A DNA stretch of 64,000 nucleotides from JBEKTW01 sp049515655 (GTDB lineage Bacteria > Bacteroidota > Ignavibacteria > UBA10030 > SZUA-254). The DNA is taken from NCBI GenBank assembly GCA_049515655.1, contig JBEKTW010000016.1:1-64000 (forward strand), written 5' to 3'. A program made the position numbers and the translations under genes. Positions within the stretch are counted from its first letter, which is position 1, and every line of letters begins with the position of its first letter. This document shows positions 41,971 through 50,714 of the stretch, piece by piece. The notes beneath the pieces are model-generated. The model searched no databases and was not told where the DNA came from. It saw only the letters and a program-made list of their open reading frames with translations.

Positions 41971-44205
41971 ATGAAATCGTCCAGCACACCGGTCTCAATC
42001 ACCATCCTTTTCATGCTTCTTTTCCCATCAGCGGTATTGGCTCAATATTGGATAGATGCTAATGGGATACCCGGGCCTAAAGTGGCCCTTGAGGCCGCAA
42101 GAGGTCGCATTTTGGTAGGGACCGAAACGCATGACATCTACTATTCTGACGACGGTGGAGTAAGCTGGTCCCAAACTCAGTTGCGTCCGAGCCCCTTGAC
42201 ATTCAATACCTACGCGCTGTACGGAAGGCAGAGCGAGGTATTCGCGTTCACAGCGTTCTATGATAGTATCATCGGCTACTTTTCATACTACGGCACCAAC
42301 CTCTTCCATTCCACGGATAACGGCATGAGTTGGACGAGAATTGTCAGAGATTCCGTCCTTATCGTCGCCATCTCAGACTCCGGCGGAGTATTTGGATTAG
42401 GGCAATATCACGAAAGCTCCGACTATGGGTTCAATCGTTACAGGGTTTTTTCATTCGACGGCAGCGGCTGGCAACCCATTGGGGCGAGTACATCGTTTTA
42501 TACGCTGAACACCAACTGTAACTTTTTCTCGGTCGATCATGCGAATAACTTTATCTTCAGCGCTTTTGGCAGCACTACGTCAGCGTCCCCGGCCGACCCC
42601 GCTGCGGTTGGCTTATTCATCTCCACCGACCGCGGGCTGACATGGACGCAGCATTTTCCGCGCTCTCTCATTGAGGGGATGGGAATAACGCACTCCAATG
42701 AACTGATTGTCGGTAGAGCGGCGGGTAACGATACGCTCGGTGGAGTGTTCCGGTCCACGGACGTGGGGCAAACCTGGATTCCCCTGGGGTTGACCGGGCT
42801 GAGGTGGGTTAGGGCTGTGGTTCAAGATACTCTTGGCAACCTCTTTGTCGCCACTGTCAACAATGTCTATCGGTATCTTGGATACTATGACGGTTGGCAA
42901 CAGGCGGACCTTCCCTCCGGACTTATTGACTGGCCAAGCAATTGGACCTGGTACGGTGGAACGGATTATTTTGAGAACATCGAGAGCTCTCCCATGATGA
43001 TAACAGGCGGCGGGACGGTTTTCGCTTGCGGCAAAGTTGACGGTGTGTATCGCTCTACCGACCATGGTACATCCTGGATACCGAGTGGGCCGAGGGGAGA
43101 AGATGCGTTCTCGTTGATGGTCGAGAAGACCGGGAAAATCCTGGCGGGAACCCTCGGTAGCGGCATTTATTCATCCGAAAACGGAGGGCTCGGCTGGGTG
43201 CAGATTCCTCCTGATTCCGTGTCCGAGGATGTATTCTCCCTCGTCGGGGACGGTGCGATGCTGTACGCGGGTACCGATGAAGGTGTCTATGGCTCTACCG
43301 ACGGAATGCACTGGGCAAATGTAAGCAAGCAGCAGATAGCCGGATCGGCGTACGCGGTTTCCGTTAGCAACACCGGTAGTATCTTTGCAGGAACAAACTT
43401 CGGCGTTTACCGCTCGACGGATCATGGCGCCACCTGGAACCAATCGGGGTTATCCGGCTCAGGAGTGTTCTTTCTCGCGACGGCTCCAGACGGTCATCTG
43501 TACGCAGGCACAAAGAGTAACGGGATTTTCGCTTCCACGGACAATGGCGTAACGTGGCGGTCGCGCGGAGTTGTCCGGGAGGATATCGAAGCGCTCGCGG
43601 TAAATGATTCCGGGATAGTTTTCGTCGGTGTGTACGGAGGCATTCTCCGGTCAAGAAACGGCGGAATATCATGGGAAGAGAAAGATTTTGCCCAAAGCTA
43701 CGTGTATGCCCTTGCGTTTCATTCTTCGCAGACCGTTTTTGCCGGGTCATACGATGGAGTCTATGTTTCGTACGACAACGGCGACCATTGGAACCTGCTG
43801 AACAACCGTGGACTAGGGCAGACGTTTGTGCTTTCACTCGCCACGGACAATAATGGGAATCTCTATGCCGGCACCTATCACGGCGGAGTGTACAGAACCG
43901 TGCAAGCGTTCACATCGGTGGAAACGCCGCGGCTCGCGCCGGGCGCATTCCGCCTGGATCAGAACTACCCCAATCCTTTTAATCCGACGACAACGGTGTC
44001 ATTCGTTATTCGTCATTCGTCATTTGTGACACTCAGGGTCTACGACGTTCTGGGGAGAGAGGTGGCAACTCTCGTCAACGAAGTGAAGCAGGCCGGCGAT
44101 TATACAGTAGAGTGGAAAGCGGAAGGAATTGCGAGCGGGGTGTACTTTTACCGTCTCACGGCGGGATCCTACAGTGAGATAAAGAAGATGTTGTTTCTGC
44201 GGTGA
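41971..44205 (+). CDS. Secreted Asp-box propeller protein with type IX sorting domain
   Basis: The 744-residue protein has a signal peptide (about 1-24, ending VLAQ). A dozen or so Asp-box/YCF48-like repeats (STDNGMSW, STDRGLTW, STDHGTSW, STDNGVTW, SRNGGISW, SYDNGDHW) follow, enough for two propellers. The type IX C-terminal domain starts with LDQNYPNPFNPTT and ends in a GVYFYRLTAGS-type motif. The start is taken at 41971; the frame opens 12 codons earlier, but the first Met before the hydrophobic stretch fits the signal peptide. Secreted or surface-attached, function unknown. Confidence 0.85.
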   Translation: MKSSSTPVSITILFMLLFPSAVLAQYWIDANGIPGPKVALEAARGRILVGTETHDIYYSDDGGVSWSQTQLRPSPLTFNTYALYGRQSEVFAFTAFYDSIIGYFSYYGTNLFHSTDNGMSWTRIVRDSVLIVAISDSGGVFGLGQYHESSDYGFNRYRVFSFDGSGWQPIGASTSFYTLNTNCNFFSVDHANNFIFSAFGSTTSASPADPAAVGLFISTDRGLTWTQHFPRSLIEGMGITHSNELIVGRAAGNDTLGGVFRSTDVGQTWIPLGLTGLRWVRAVVQDTLGNLFVATVNNVYRYLGYYDGWQQADLPSGLIDWPSNWTWYGGTDYFENIESSPMMITGGGTVFACGKVDGVYRSTDHGTSWIPSGPRGEDAFSLMVEKTGKILAGTLGSGIYSSENGGLGWVQIPPDSVSEDVFSLVGDGAMLYAGTDEGVYGSTDGMHWANVSKQQIAGSAYAVSVSNTGSIFAGTNFGVYRSTDHGATWNQSGLSGSGVFFLATAPDGHLYAGTKSNGIFASTDNGVTWRSRGVVREDIEALAVNDSGIVFVGVYGGILRSRNGGISWEEKDFAQSYVYALAFHSSQTVFAGSYDGVYVSYDNGDHWNLLNNRGLGQTFVLSLATDNNGNLYAGTYHGGVYRTVQAFTSVETPRLAPGAFRLDQNYPNPFNPTTTVSFVIRHSSFVTLRVYDVLGREVATLVNEVKQAGDYTVEWKAEGIASGVYFYRLTAGSYSEIKKMLFLR

Positions 44206-44244
44206 GGTAGTGTACTCAAATCTCGATTCTGAACGAGAGAGAGT

Positions 44245-44273
44245 TTGACTTTCGCTTGAGCTTTTCGTATAAT
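44245..44273 (+). promoter_or_regulatory. Predicted promoter of sppA
   Basis: TTGACT at 44245-44250, a 17-nt spacer and TATAAT at 44268-44273. Best -10 box seen in the window, about 60 nt before the ATG. Confidence 0.65.
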
Positions 44274-44331
44274 TCCCTGTAATATCAATCGGTTATGAAG
44301 CTGTCTTTCGACGGAAACGCCCAAGAATAAC

Positions 44332-45234
44332 ATGAATAAATCGACTGCCTGGTTTCTTGGAATCATAGGAGTTCTGCTCTTTCTGGGAGTGGGTGCTATG
44401 CTGTTCTTTTATGTCCTTTTCATGAGCCCGTCTGATGAAGAAGAAGTCTCGTACGGGTCGGGCGGTAAGGTTGCCGTCGTGGAGTTGCAGGGGACTATTG
44501 TGAGTTCAGAAGATGTGGTGAGGCAATTGAAGAAATTCGGCGACGATAACTCCGTCAAAGCGATTCTCCTGCGCGTCGATTCTCCGGGCGGCGGCGTCGC
44601 CGCAAGCCAGGAAATGTACGAAGAGGTCAAAAAGGTACGGGCACACAAACCGGTTATAGCAAGTATGGGTTCGGTTGCGGCAAGCGGCGGCTATTATGTA
44701 TCGTGTGGCGCGACGAGAGTCGTAGCGAACCGTGGAACGCTGACGGGGAGTATCGGCGTGATTTCCGAATTTTTTCGATTCGACCCCATGCTTGACAAAG
44801 TGGGCGTGAACGTAAACACGATCAAGAGCGGAAAGCTGAAGGATGCCGGGAGTCCGTACCGGAAAATGACGGATGTGGACAAGAAATACTTCCAGGATTT
44901 GATGGATGACGTCCACCGTCAGTTCATCTCCGTCGTTGAGCACGAACGCAAGCTCGGGCACGACGAGGTTGTTGAACTTGCCGACGGACGGGCGTTCACC
45001 GGCGAGCAGGCGCTTTCGTTACGGCTCGTCGACACGATCGGAACGTATGAGGATGCCGTCGGTATCGCTGCGAAGCTTGCCGGCATTAAGGGTAAGCCCA
45101 CCATCGTGAAGGAGCGAAAGCACAAGTTGACATTCTTCGACGTATTGTTCGGCCAGTCCAAGATCTCGGACGTCCTCAATCTCAAAGACGAGCTCCTGAA
45201 CCAGCCGATCCTGCAGTATAAGATGGTCCCATGA
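44332..45234 (+). CDS. sppA: Signal peptide peptidase SppA
   Basis: A 300-residue, single-domain SppA (peptidase family S49) that degrades cleaved signal peptides at the inner membrane. A membrane anchor lies near 7-32. Other visible motifs are DSPGGGVAASQEMYE and the catalytic Ser in SVAASGGYYVSC (about Ser118). The catalytic Lys is in SGKLKDAGSPYR (about Lys170). The length fits the short Bacillus-type enzyme. It has its own strong promoter and precedes the HU gene by about 60 nt. Confidence 0.93.
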   Translation: MNKSTAWFLGIIGVLLFLGVGAMLFFYVLFMSPSDEEEVSYGSGGKVAVVELQGTIVSSEDVVRQLKKFGDDNSVKAILLRVDSPGGGVAASQEMYEEVKKVRAHKPVIASMGSVAASGGYYVSCGATRVVANRGTLTGSIGVISEFFRFDPMLDKVGVNVNTIKSGKLKDAGSPYRKMTDVDKKYFQDLMDDVHRQFISVVEHERKLGHDEVVELADGRAFTGEQALSLRLVDTIGTYEDAVGIAAKLAGIKGKPTIVKERKHKLTFFDVLFGQSKISDVLNLKDELLNQPILQYKMVP

Positions 45235-45297
45235 AAGTAATGTACATTCGTTCAACTAACAAACAATCAGACCTTTAACTAAAAGAGGAGAATTGCG

Positions 45298-45606
45298 TTG
45301 ACAAAAGCAGATGTAGTTGACCATATCGCCAGCGGTACGGGGTTGACGAAGGTGGAAACCGAAGCAGTCGTCGACGGATTTATTCAAACGGTCATCCAGG
45401 CAATGAAGGAAGGCAAGAACATCGAAATCCGCGGATTCGGGAGTTTCAGGACGAAGAAGCGGAAGGGGAGAATAGCTCGAAATCCCCGCACCGGTGAGCA
45501 AGTGAAAGTTGAAGACCATTTTGTTCCCGTTTTCAAAGTCTCGAAGGAGCTGAAGACGGTCGTCAACGAAAATCTCAAGAAGCTCCAGCCGCCCCCGGTG
45601 CAATAA
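45298..45606 (+). CDS. hup: HU/IHF-family DNA-binding protein
   Basis: A 102-residue nucleoid protein with the full HU/IHF fold. It shows the helical N-terminus (TKADVVDHIA), EIRGFGSF and the arm tip RIARNPRTGEQ. VKVEDHFVPVFK and a Pro-rich tail close it. The start codon is TTG with AGAGGAG upstream; no in-frame ATG would preserve the fold. It starts about 60 nt after sppA and is followed by two very small genes. Confidence 0.93.
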   Translation: MTKADVVDHIASGTGLTKVETEAVVDGFIQTVIQAMKEGKNIEIRGFGSFRTKKRKGRIARNPRTGEQVKVEDHFVPVFKVSKELKTVVNENLKKLQPPPVQ

Positions 45607-45611
45607 GAAGC

Positions 45612-45725
45612 ATGCCGTCCACGGTTCCCAAGATTGTGTGTCGGATCTGTTCCTCCGAGGTGCAGCCCGGCGACAAGTTTTGCAGTTCATGCGGCGCAAG
45701 GTTGGATCGGCAAGATGTTCATTAG
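45612..45725 (+). CDS. Micro-protein, zinc-ribbon type
   Basis: A 37-residue frame beginning MPSTVPKIVCRICSSE. Two CxxC knuckles are visible, CRIC and CSSC, separated by about 11 residues (full pattern CxxC-x10-CxxC), as in zinc-ribbon domains. A weak ribosome site (AAGAAG) precedes the ATG, six nt after the HU stop. The spacing and Cys pattern argue for a real gene; the role is unknown. Confidence 0.6.
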   Translation: MPSTVPKIVCRICSSEVQPGDKFCSSCGARLDRQDVH

Positions 45726-45768
45726 TCAACATTCATTCAATCAACCATCATAATTATAAGAGGAAACC

Positions 45769-45864
45769 ATGCCCAGCGGAAAGAAACGTCTCCGGCGAAA
45801 AATGGCTACTCACAAGCGTAAGAAACGCTTGCGGAAGATGAGACATAAGAAGAAGAACCGATAA
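45769..45864 (+). CDS. AURKAIP1/COX24-domain micro-protein
   Basis: A 31-residue basic protein, MPSGKKRLRRKMATHKRKKR and then LRKMRHKKKNR. It matches the short AURKAIP1/COX24-type proteins found throughout Bacteroidota, thought to be ribosome-associated. AGAGGAAACC lies just upstream of the ATG. It ends eight nt before the first arm of the downstream terminator. Confidence 0.8.
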   Translation: MPSGKKRLRRKMATHKRKKRLRKMRHKKKNR

Positions 45865-45871
45865 GCAATGT

Positions 45872-46081
45872 GGCGCCAGGCATAGGTCGACGTACATCTA
45901 GTGTCCTGTCTCGGAAATATGTTGACTAATTCTTTCGGCTTTTTACCCTCACCCCTTTCCCCTCTCCCGAATTCGGGAGAGGGGAATTGAAGGGGAGAGG
46001 GTAGAGAGGAACCTAAGGATCCAAAAACTTATTCAATCTATTTGAGTGACACAATACTAGCGTATGCCTGGCGCCTTTCTC
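45872..46081 (+). terminator. Terminator split by a MITE-like insertion
   Basis: The arms GGCGCCAGGCATA (45872-45884) and TATGCCTGGCGCC (46063-46075) are perfect reverse complements, with TTTCTCT behind the second, as in a normal intrinsic terminator. But 178 nt separate them. Removing the element 45901-46057 and one TA leaves a loop of about 19 nt, which would restore the terminator for the HU/micro-gene transcript. Confidence 0.7.
45901..46057. mobile_element. MITE-like element with TA target duplication
   Basis: 157 bp flanked by TA on each side within a CTAG context, which is the target habit of the IS630/Tc1-mariner group. The imperfect terminal inverted repeats match at about 19 of 28 positions (left end GTGTCCTGTCTC; right end reversed GTATTGTGTCACTC). 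The interior is one long hairpin: a 26-bp palindrome (CCCCTCTCCCGAA and its complement, 45959-45984) inside a second pair of arms. No transposase is encoded. It sits in the loop of a terminator. A related source element was not seen in this window. Confidence 0.6.
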
Positions 46082-46158
46082 TCTATCGTTTGAGAAATGC
46101 TTTACCGCGTTGATCTGCCGTACAATCCCCAACATTCAAATACATACTATCGAGTGTT

Positions 46159-47673
46159 ATGAAAGAACATCGCATCAAGTCTATGGCATACTTTGCGTGG
46201 GTAGCGTTGTGCTGCTCCCTTGCGTCTGCGCAGCCGAAATCATTCACAATTTTGCACACCAATGACATTCATGCATCGTTTATGCCGCATGAAGCGTCCT
46301 GGGTGCGCTCGGAGGTGAAGCCGATGATCGGCGGATTCTCGGAGCTTTCATGGATGGTGGATAGCGTCCGGAAGGCGAAGCCGGTGAGTGTCCTTCTTGA
46401 CGGAGGCGATGTCATGACCGGCAACCCGATTTCAAATGTCGAGTACAAAGGCGCCCTGGGAGGAGGATTGTTCGAGATGATGAATGCGATGGGTTACGAA
46501 GCCTGGACCATCGGCAACCACGATCTCGACATTTCGCAGGACAATCTACGCAAGCTGACCCACATCGCGGCATTTCCGACGGTTTCCGCGAACCTCACCG
46601 ATACGCTCGGAGCGTTTCCGCTCAACAATAAGCCGTACGTCATTTTGAAGAAAGACGGATTGCGGATCGGTGTCATCGGCTTGATGTCGAAAGAACTCTT
46701 CCTGTTGACGAATACAAACAATCTCAAGGGCTTGAAAGTCCTCCCTCCGGCGCAAGTTGCTCAGAAGCTCATCGATGAAGTTGCAGAGGAAACGGACGTG
46801 ACCGTCGCACTTACGCACGAAGGTGTCGACGATGATTCCGTGCTTGCCGTCTCGACCCAGGGGCTGAACATTATCATTGGCGGTCACAGCCACACGCGGA
46901 TCGAGAAGCCGAAGATGGTCAACGGCGTAATCATTTGTCAGACGGGGGCGAACTGTGAGAACCTCGGCGTTCTGGATGTGACGGTCGAAAATCACAAAGT
47001 CACGAGCTATGACGGCAAACTCCTGCGCCTGTGGGTGCAGCATCCAAAACAGGACAACCAGCTCGCGAAGCTCATCGACGGGATCAAAACCAAGGTCGAC
47101 CAGGAGTACGACGAAGTCGTCGGCACACTCGTATCCGATTGGAAGCGCGGCCACCAGGGCGAAAGCAATATCGGGGATTTCATTGCGGATGCGATGCGGG
47201 AAGCTTCGAACGCCGACGTTGGCATAACGAACAACAGCGGCATCCGGAAAGACCTGAAGGCCGGGCCCATCAAGAAACTCGATCTGTTCGAGATCTGTCC
47301 GTTCCGGAACTATCTCTGCACCTTCACACTCTCGGGCAAAGATCTCCGCGCGTTCGTGAAAGGGGAGGTGGAATCGATTTCGAAAGGCAGGTCCCCTCTT
47401 CAGTTGTCCGGCATCACATGTCGATGGAAGCAGCAGAACGGGAGCATCCAGCTCCAGAGTTTGAAAGTCGGTAATCAGGACGTTGACGACGCGAAACAGT
47501 ACACGGTCACAACGAGTGATTTCATCATTACCCAGGCCGACAAATACTTGAGGATGGTGCCGTCATCGGTCGTGACTTCGAACACATTGATGTTCGATGC
47601 CATGCTGGCGAAGGTGAAGAAGGAAAAATCCATCAACTCACAAGTTGAAAACCGGTTCCAGGAGGACCGCTGA
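46159..47673 (+). CDS. 5'-nucleotidase / 2',3'-cyclic phosphodiesterase family protein
   Basis: The 504-residue exported enzyme has a signal peptide (about 1-25, ending ASAQ) and the UshA-type two-domain layout. The metallophosphatase domain (about 28-260) shows LHTNDIHAS, LLDGGDVMTGNP, IGNHDLD and GGHSHTR. The C-terminal 5'-nucleotidase domain (about 300-490) shows GESNIGDFIADAMREAS and NNSGIRKDL. It should dephosphorylate nucleotides in the periplasm or outside. There is no type IX sorting domain. Confidence 0.9.
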   Translation: MKEHRIKSMAYFAWVALCCSLASAQPKSFTILHTNDIHASFMPHEASWVRSEVKPMIGGFSELSWMVDSVRKAKPVSVLLDGGDVMTGNPISNVEYKGALGGGLFEMMNAMGYEAWTIGNHDLDISQDNLRKLTHIAAFPTVSANLTDTLGAFPLNNKPYVILKKDGLRIGVIGLMSKELFLLTNTNNLKGLKVLPPAQVAQKLIDEVAEETDVTVALTHEGVDDDSVLAVSTQGLNIIIGGHSHTRIEKPKMVNGVIICQTGANCENLGVLDVTVENHKVTSYDGKLLRLWVQHPKQDNQLAKLIDGIKTKVDQEYDEVVGTLVSDWKRGHQGESNIGDFIADAMREASNADVGITNNSGIRKDLKAGPIKKLDLFEICPFRNYLCTFTLSGKDLRAFVKGEVESISKGRSPLQLSGITCRWKQQNGSIQLQSLKVGNQDVDDAKQYTVTTSDFIITQADKYLRMVPSSVVTSNTLMFDAMLAKVKKEKSINSQVENRFQEDR

Positions 47674-47721
47674 CTCCTTACCGTAGAGTGAGGAGATTCA
47701 TGACCATCATTACGAATTCGT

Positions 47722-48435
47722 ATGGACAAAAACCACTTTGATGTTGTAATCTTAATTGGCCGGCCGGCCGCCGGGAAGTCGGAGGTGATCGACTATCTCA
47801 AGAAGACTCCTCCGGACGAGCGCCAGCGCCGCTTCCATATCGGGCAGTTTGAAGAATTCGACGACTTCGTTTACGTGTGGGAAACATTCGAGACCGATGA
47901 CATTCTTTCACGGCACGGCAAGCCCCGGCTATGGTCCGATGAAAAATACTGGTTCAAGGATCCCTTCGTGTGGAATCTCTACATTGAGCGTATCAATCTC
48001 GCGTATCGAAAGAAACTCGCAGCGCAGCCGCAGTATCATGACCACATGACGTCGATTGTCGAATTTTCCCGCGGAGGAGAGAACGGCTTTGGCGAAGCCT
48101 TCTGGTATTTGCACGAAGAGATTGTGAAGCGCGCGTGCATCGTTTACATCAAAGTCTCCTTCGAGGAGTCATTGAGGAAGAACCGGCGTCGCGCACGCCC
48201 CGGCCTGGAGGATTCCATCCTCTATCATTCACTGCCGGATGAGAAGATGGAGTTTTACTATAAAGTCGACGATTGGGAGAAGCTCACGGCGCGCAGTCCG
48301 GCACATATCGACATCAGGGGAGTGAAGGTTCCGTACAGTGTTTTTGAGAATGAACCCGAAAAGACCGACGACCCCGTAAAACTCGGGGCCGAGTTGGAGC
48401 GGGTAACCGCGAAATTGTGGAGTATCAGGAAGTGA
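47722..48435 (+). CDS. Orphan P-loop protein
   Basis: The 237-residue cytosolic protein begins with VVILIGRPAAGKSEVIDYL, a clear Walker A motif (GRPAAGKS) near residue 10. Other landmarks are a DEKYWFKDPFVWNLYIERINLAYR segment in the middle and an RKNRRRARPGLEDSIL stretch near 155. It resembles kinase-like P-loop NTPases but no family I can name. Substrate and role are unknown. It lies alone, 48 nt after the nucleotidase gene, so cotranscription with it is possible. Confidence 0.65.
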   Translation: MDKNHFDVVILIGRPAAGKSEVIDYLKKTPPDERQRRFHIGQFEEFDDFVYVWETFETDDILSRHGKPRLWSDEKYWFKDPFVWNLYIERINLAYRKKLAAQPQYHDHMTSIVEFSRGGENGFGEAFWYLHEEIVKRACIVYIKVSFEESLRKNRRRARPGLEDSILYHSLPDEKMEFYYKVDDWEKLTARSPAHIDIRGVKVPYSVFENEPEKTDDPVKLGAELERVTAKLWSIRK

Positions 48436-48576
48436 CGTTACGCGGGAGGCATCACCTGCTAGCGTCATTCCCGCATGCTGTAAGCGGGAATCCATTCGAA
48501 GGTTGCCCGATTGTAGTTCCGCCTATTGGATGCTTTGACGATCCTGCGTAGCGTCGGTCAAGAAGTAGCGACGAGG

Positions 48577-49737
48577 TTAGCCGTCGCGCCTCCGGGACGG
48601 CTGCGCCGACTCATTCGTCAGCGCCGGAGGCCCAGTTCCCCCGGTGGCCGATAACTCCAGCATGCGCTTGCGTTCGGCGAGACTCAAGAATCCCACGGCT
48701 ATCAGGATGAAGACAAGCGATATCCAGTCTTTTTCACCGGGGAATTTCCCACCAAAGACAAAATATACGACAAGCGTCGAAGCTGTTCCGGCGACAAGCG
48801 AGGTGAGCCGATTGACCAATCCGGAAAACGTTGCCGTTCTTCCTTTGAACATAAAAAGAAAAACCGACAGGAAGGCCTGGGCGCCAAAGAACGCTCCGGC
48901 AATGATTTCCCATCTCCAGTGTACGGATGGTGTTATGAAGGTCTCTTTGAAAAGCGAAATCTGCGAAACGTCTGAACTCGTCGAATGATAGAGGACAAGG
49001 CCGGTCAGGGACAAGACAATCCCTGCTGTGATTTGCTCGACGGCAAAGAAACCCTTATTGTCCTGTTTGACGCCTTTCGCTCGCGTGTTCTTGTAGTAGT
49101 TCATGAAGTACAGCCGGATGAAGTAGGCCGTGACGTAGCTTGCCAGGATGACCACGGCGGGCGTATAATTCATGAAGTCGAAATTTCCGGCTCCTCGTTC
49201 ATAAAAGAGCTGAACACCGACCGCGAGGATCGCAAAAACGACACCCATCTCTTCCTGGAAATAGACCTTCTTTTTCAGAATCCCCTGTCCAATTTGTATC
49301 GCATCCACAATTCTGCTGATGACAATGATACTTCCCCGCATGATGACCATGGCGACCATGACGGAGATCGGAAGCGTGTACATGAGTGTTGTGGTCGGGA
49401 TGACAACCGCGGTGCAAATTCCCGAAGGGATAATGTAAATGAGCTCGGAGGGGATCTTCATCCCGGCGAAGGAGACAGGGTTGTTCGATGTCAGCCTATA
49501 CCATCTGAACGCGAAGACAATCAGGAGGCAGAGGAGGTTCCCGCCGATGGTGCTGTACACGAGGAACTCCATGTTCATGTGCAGCAGCAGGGCTTTCAGC
49601 GAGGCGGGGTCGACGGTGCCCTGGACGACATAATCCGTGAAGTACTTTGTTGCAACAAGGAAAACAATATAAAAGAAGAAGTAGCCGATACAGAATTGAA
49701 TGAGCCTGCCCGTGCTTCCTTCAGTCGTTTTCCACAT
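48577..49737 (-). CDS. Multi-pass membrane protein, DMT-like
   Basis: The 386-residue protein has about ten hydrophobic segments with short loops and a polar Ser/Pro/Arg-rich C-terminus. The repeated EamA-like pattern (two sets of five segments, with GxxxxxAxxxVFLFMFKGRTATFSGLVN-like loops) suggests a drug/metabolite-type exporter. Named function cannot be assigned. The gene is on the minus strand with no neighbour in its unit, and divergent from the ytxH gene. Confidence 0.7.
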   Translation of the reverse strand: MWKTTEGSTGRLIQFCIGYFFFYIVFLVATKYFTDYVVQGTVDPASLKALLLHMNMEFLVYSTIGGNLLCLLIVFAFRWYRLTSNNPVSFAGMKIPSELIYIIPSGICTAVVIPTTTLMYTLPISVMVAMVIMRGSIIVISRIVDAIQIGQGILKKKVYFQEEMGVVFAILAVGVQLFYERGAGNFDFMNYTPAVVILASYVTAYFIRLYFMNYYKNTRAKGVKQDNKGFFAVEQITAGIVLSLTGLVLYHSTSSDVSQISLFKETFITPSVHWRWEIIAGAFFGAQAFLSVFLFMFKGRTATFSGLVNRLTSLVAGTASTLVVYFVFGGKFPGEKDWISLVFILIAVGFLSLAERKRMLELSATGGTGPPALTNESAQPSRRRDG

Positions 49738-49816
49738 CTTCGGTGATCGAGTGCTATATTCTCAGCATTGAATTCCGGTTAAATTAGAATTAATTCTCCT
49801 TAAATGCAAGAAGTTC

Positions 49817-49845
49817 TTGATTTTTATGGATTAAGTTCTTACTTT
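49817..49845 (+). promoter_or_regulatory. Predicted promoter of the YtxH-like gene
   Basis: TTGATT at 49817-49822, a 17-nt spacer and TACTTT at 49840-49845, about 50 nt before the ATG. Confidence 0.45.
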
Positions 49846-49897
49846 TATTCCACAATCCATCATTCGTCAATCAAATTCAACACAATTCGAGGGATTT

Positions 49898-50287
49898 ATG
49901 GCTGAAGAAAACGCCGGAATGGCAAGAGGTCTTCTCATTGGATTTCTCGCCGGAAGTGTCGTGGGGGCGGTAATCGCATTACTGTACGCTCCTAAGAGTG
50001 GAAAAGAGTTGCGCAAGGACATAAAGGAAAAAGCTTCCGACATCAAGGACGATGTTTCCGAAAAACTCAGGTTCGCGCGCGCGAAGGCCGTCGATATCAT
50101 TAACGAGGGCAAGCGGATGTCTGACCAGATCGTTTCGGATGCGAAGGAAGAAGCAGGGCATATCCTCCATGACGCCGAGAAGATGATGTCGGGTGCGCGG
50201 GAGCGTGCTGCTGAAGAATCCGGCAAGACCAAGGCCGCATTCCGTGCCGGGGTCGATGCCTACAAGAGTGAAAAAGCTAAGTCGTGA
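49898..50287 (+). CDS. YtxH-domain general-stress-like membrane protein
   Basis: The 129-residue protein has one membrane segment near 8-28 (LLIGFLAGSVVGAVIALLYAP) directly followed by the YtxH motif PKSGKELRKDIKEKA, then amphipathic helices. Members in Firmicutes are general-stress proteins; here the role is unknown. The gene precedes the DUF948 gene by 40 nt, a pairing common among such small membrane proteins. Confidence 0.85.
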   Translation: MAEENAGMARGLLIGFLAGSVVGAVIALLYAPKSGKELRKDIKEKASDIKDDVSEKLRFARAKAVDIINEGKRMSDQIVSDAKEEAGHILHDAEKMMSGARERAAEESGKTKAAFRAGVDAYKSEKAKS

Positions 50288-50327
50288 TAGTTCAACCTAA
50301 ACCACTTACGGTGGAACGGAGAAAATC

Positions 50328-50714
50328 GTGGAATTAACCCTCGTCATCATGCAAATTGTCGCGCTTGGGTGCCTGTCGGCGTTAAGTGTGTATCTTATCA
50401 CCGTGCTCATTCGCGTCCGTGGAATTCTTACGGAAGTCGAGCACGATTTCAAGGAGATGAGCTCGAAGGCGATTCCGGTCTTCGAAAATCTTGAAGTCAT
50501 CACGAACAAGGTGAGAAACGTCTCTGAAAATATCGATGAGCAGGTGGAGATGGTGAAAAGCTCGATCCTGTCGGTGAAGGAGATCGTCGACAGCATCGTT
50601 GACTTTGAGCGCCGTGTTCAGAATCGAATTGAAGAGCCGGTCCTTGAGACAGTGTCCGTGCTTGCTGCGTTGTTCAAGGGTGTCCGGACGTTCGTTGACC
50701 GCATTCGCGGCTGA
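50328..50714 (+). CDS. DUF948-like membrane protein
   Basis: The 128-residue protein has a membrane segment near 2-22 followed by a long coiled-coil helix (VEHDFKEMSSKAIPVFENLEVITNK and on), the outline of DUF948 proteins. The start codon is GTG with CGGAG about 8 nt upstream. Together with the YtxH gene it likely makes a two-gene envelope unit of unknown purpose. Confidence 0.8.
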   Translation: MELTLVIMQIVALGCLSALSVYLITVLIRVRGILTEVEHDFKEMSSKAIPVFENLEVITNKVRNVSENIDEQVEMVKSSILSVKEIVDSIVDFERRVQNRIEEPVLETVSVLAALFKGVRTFVDRIRG

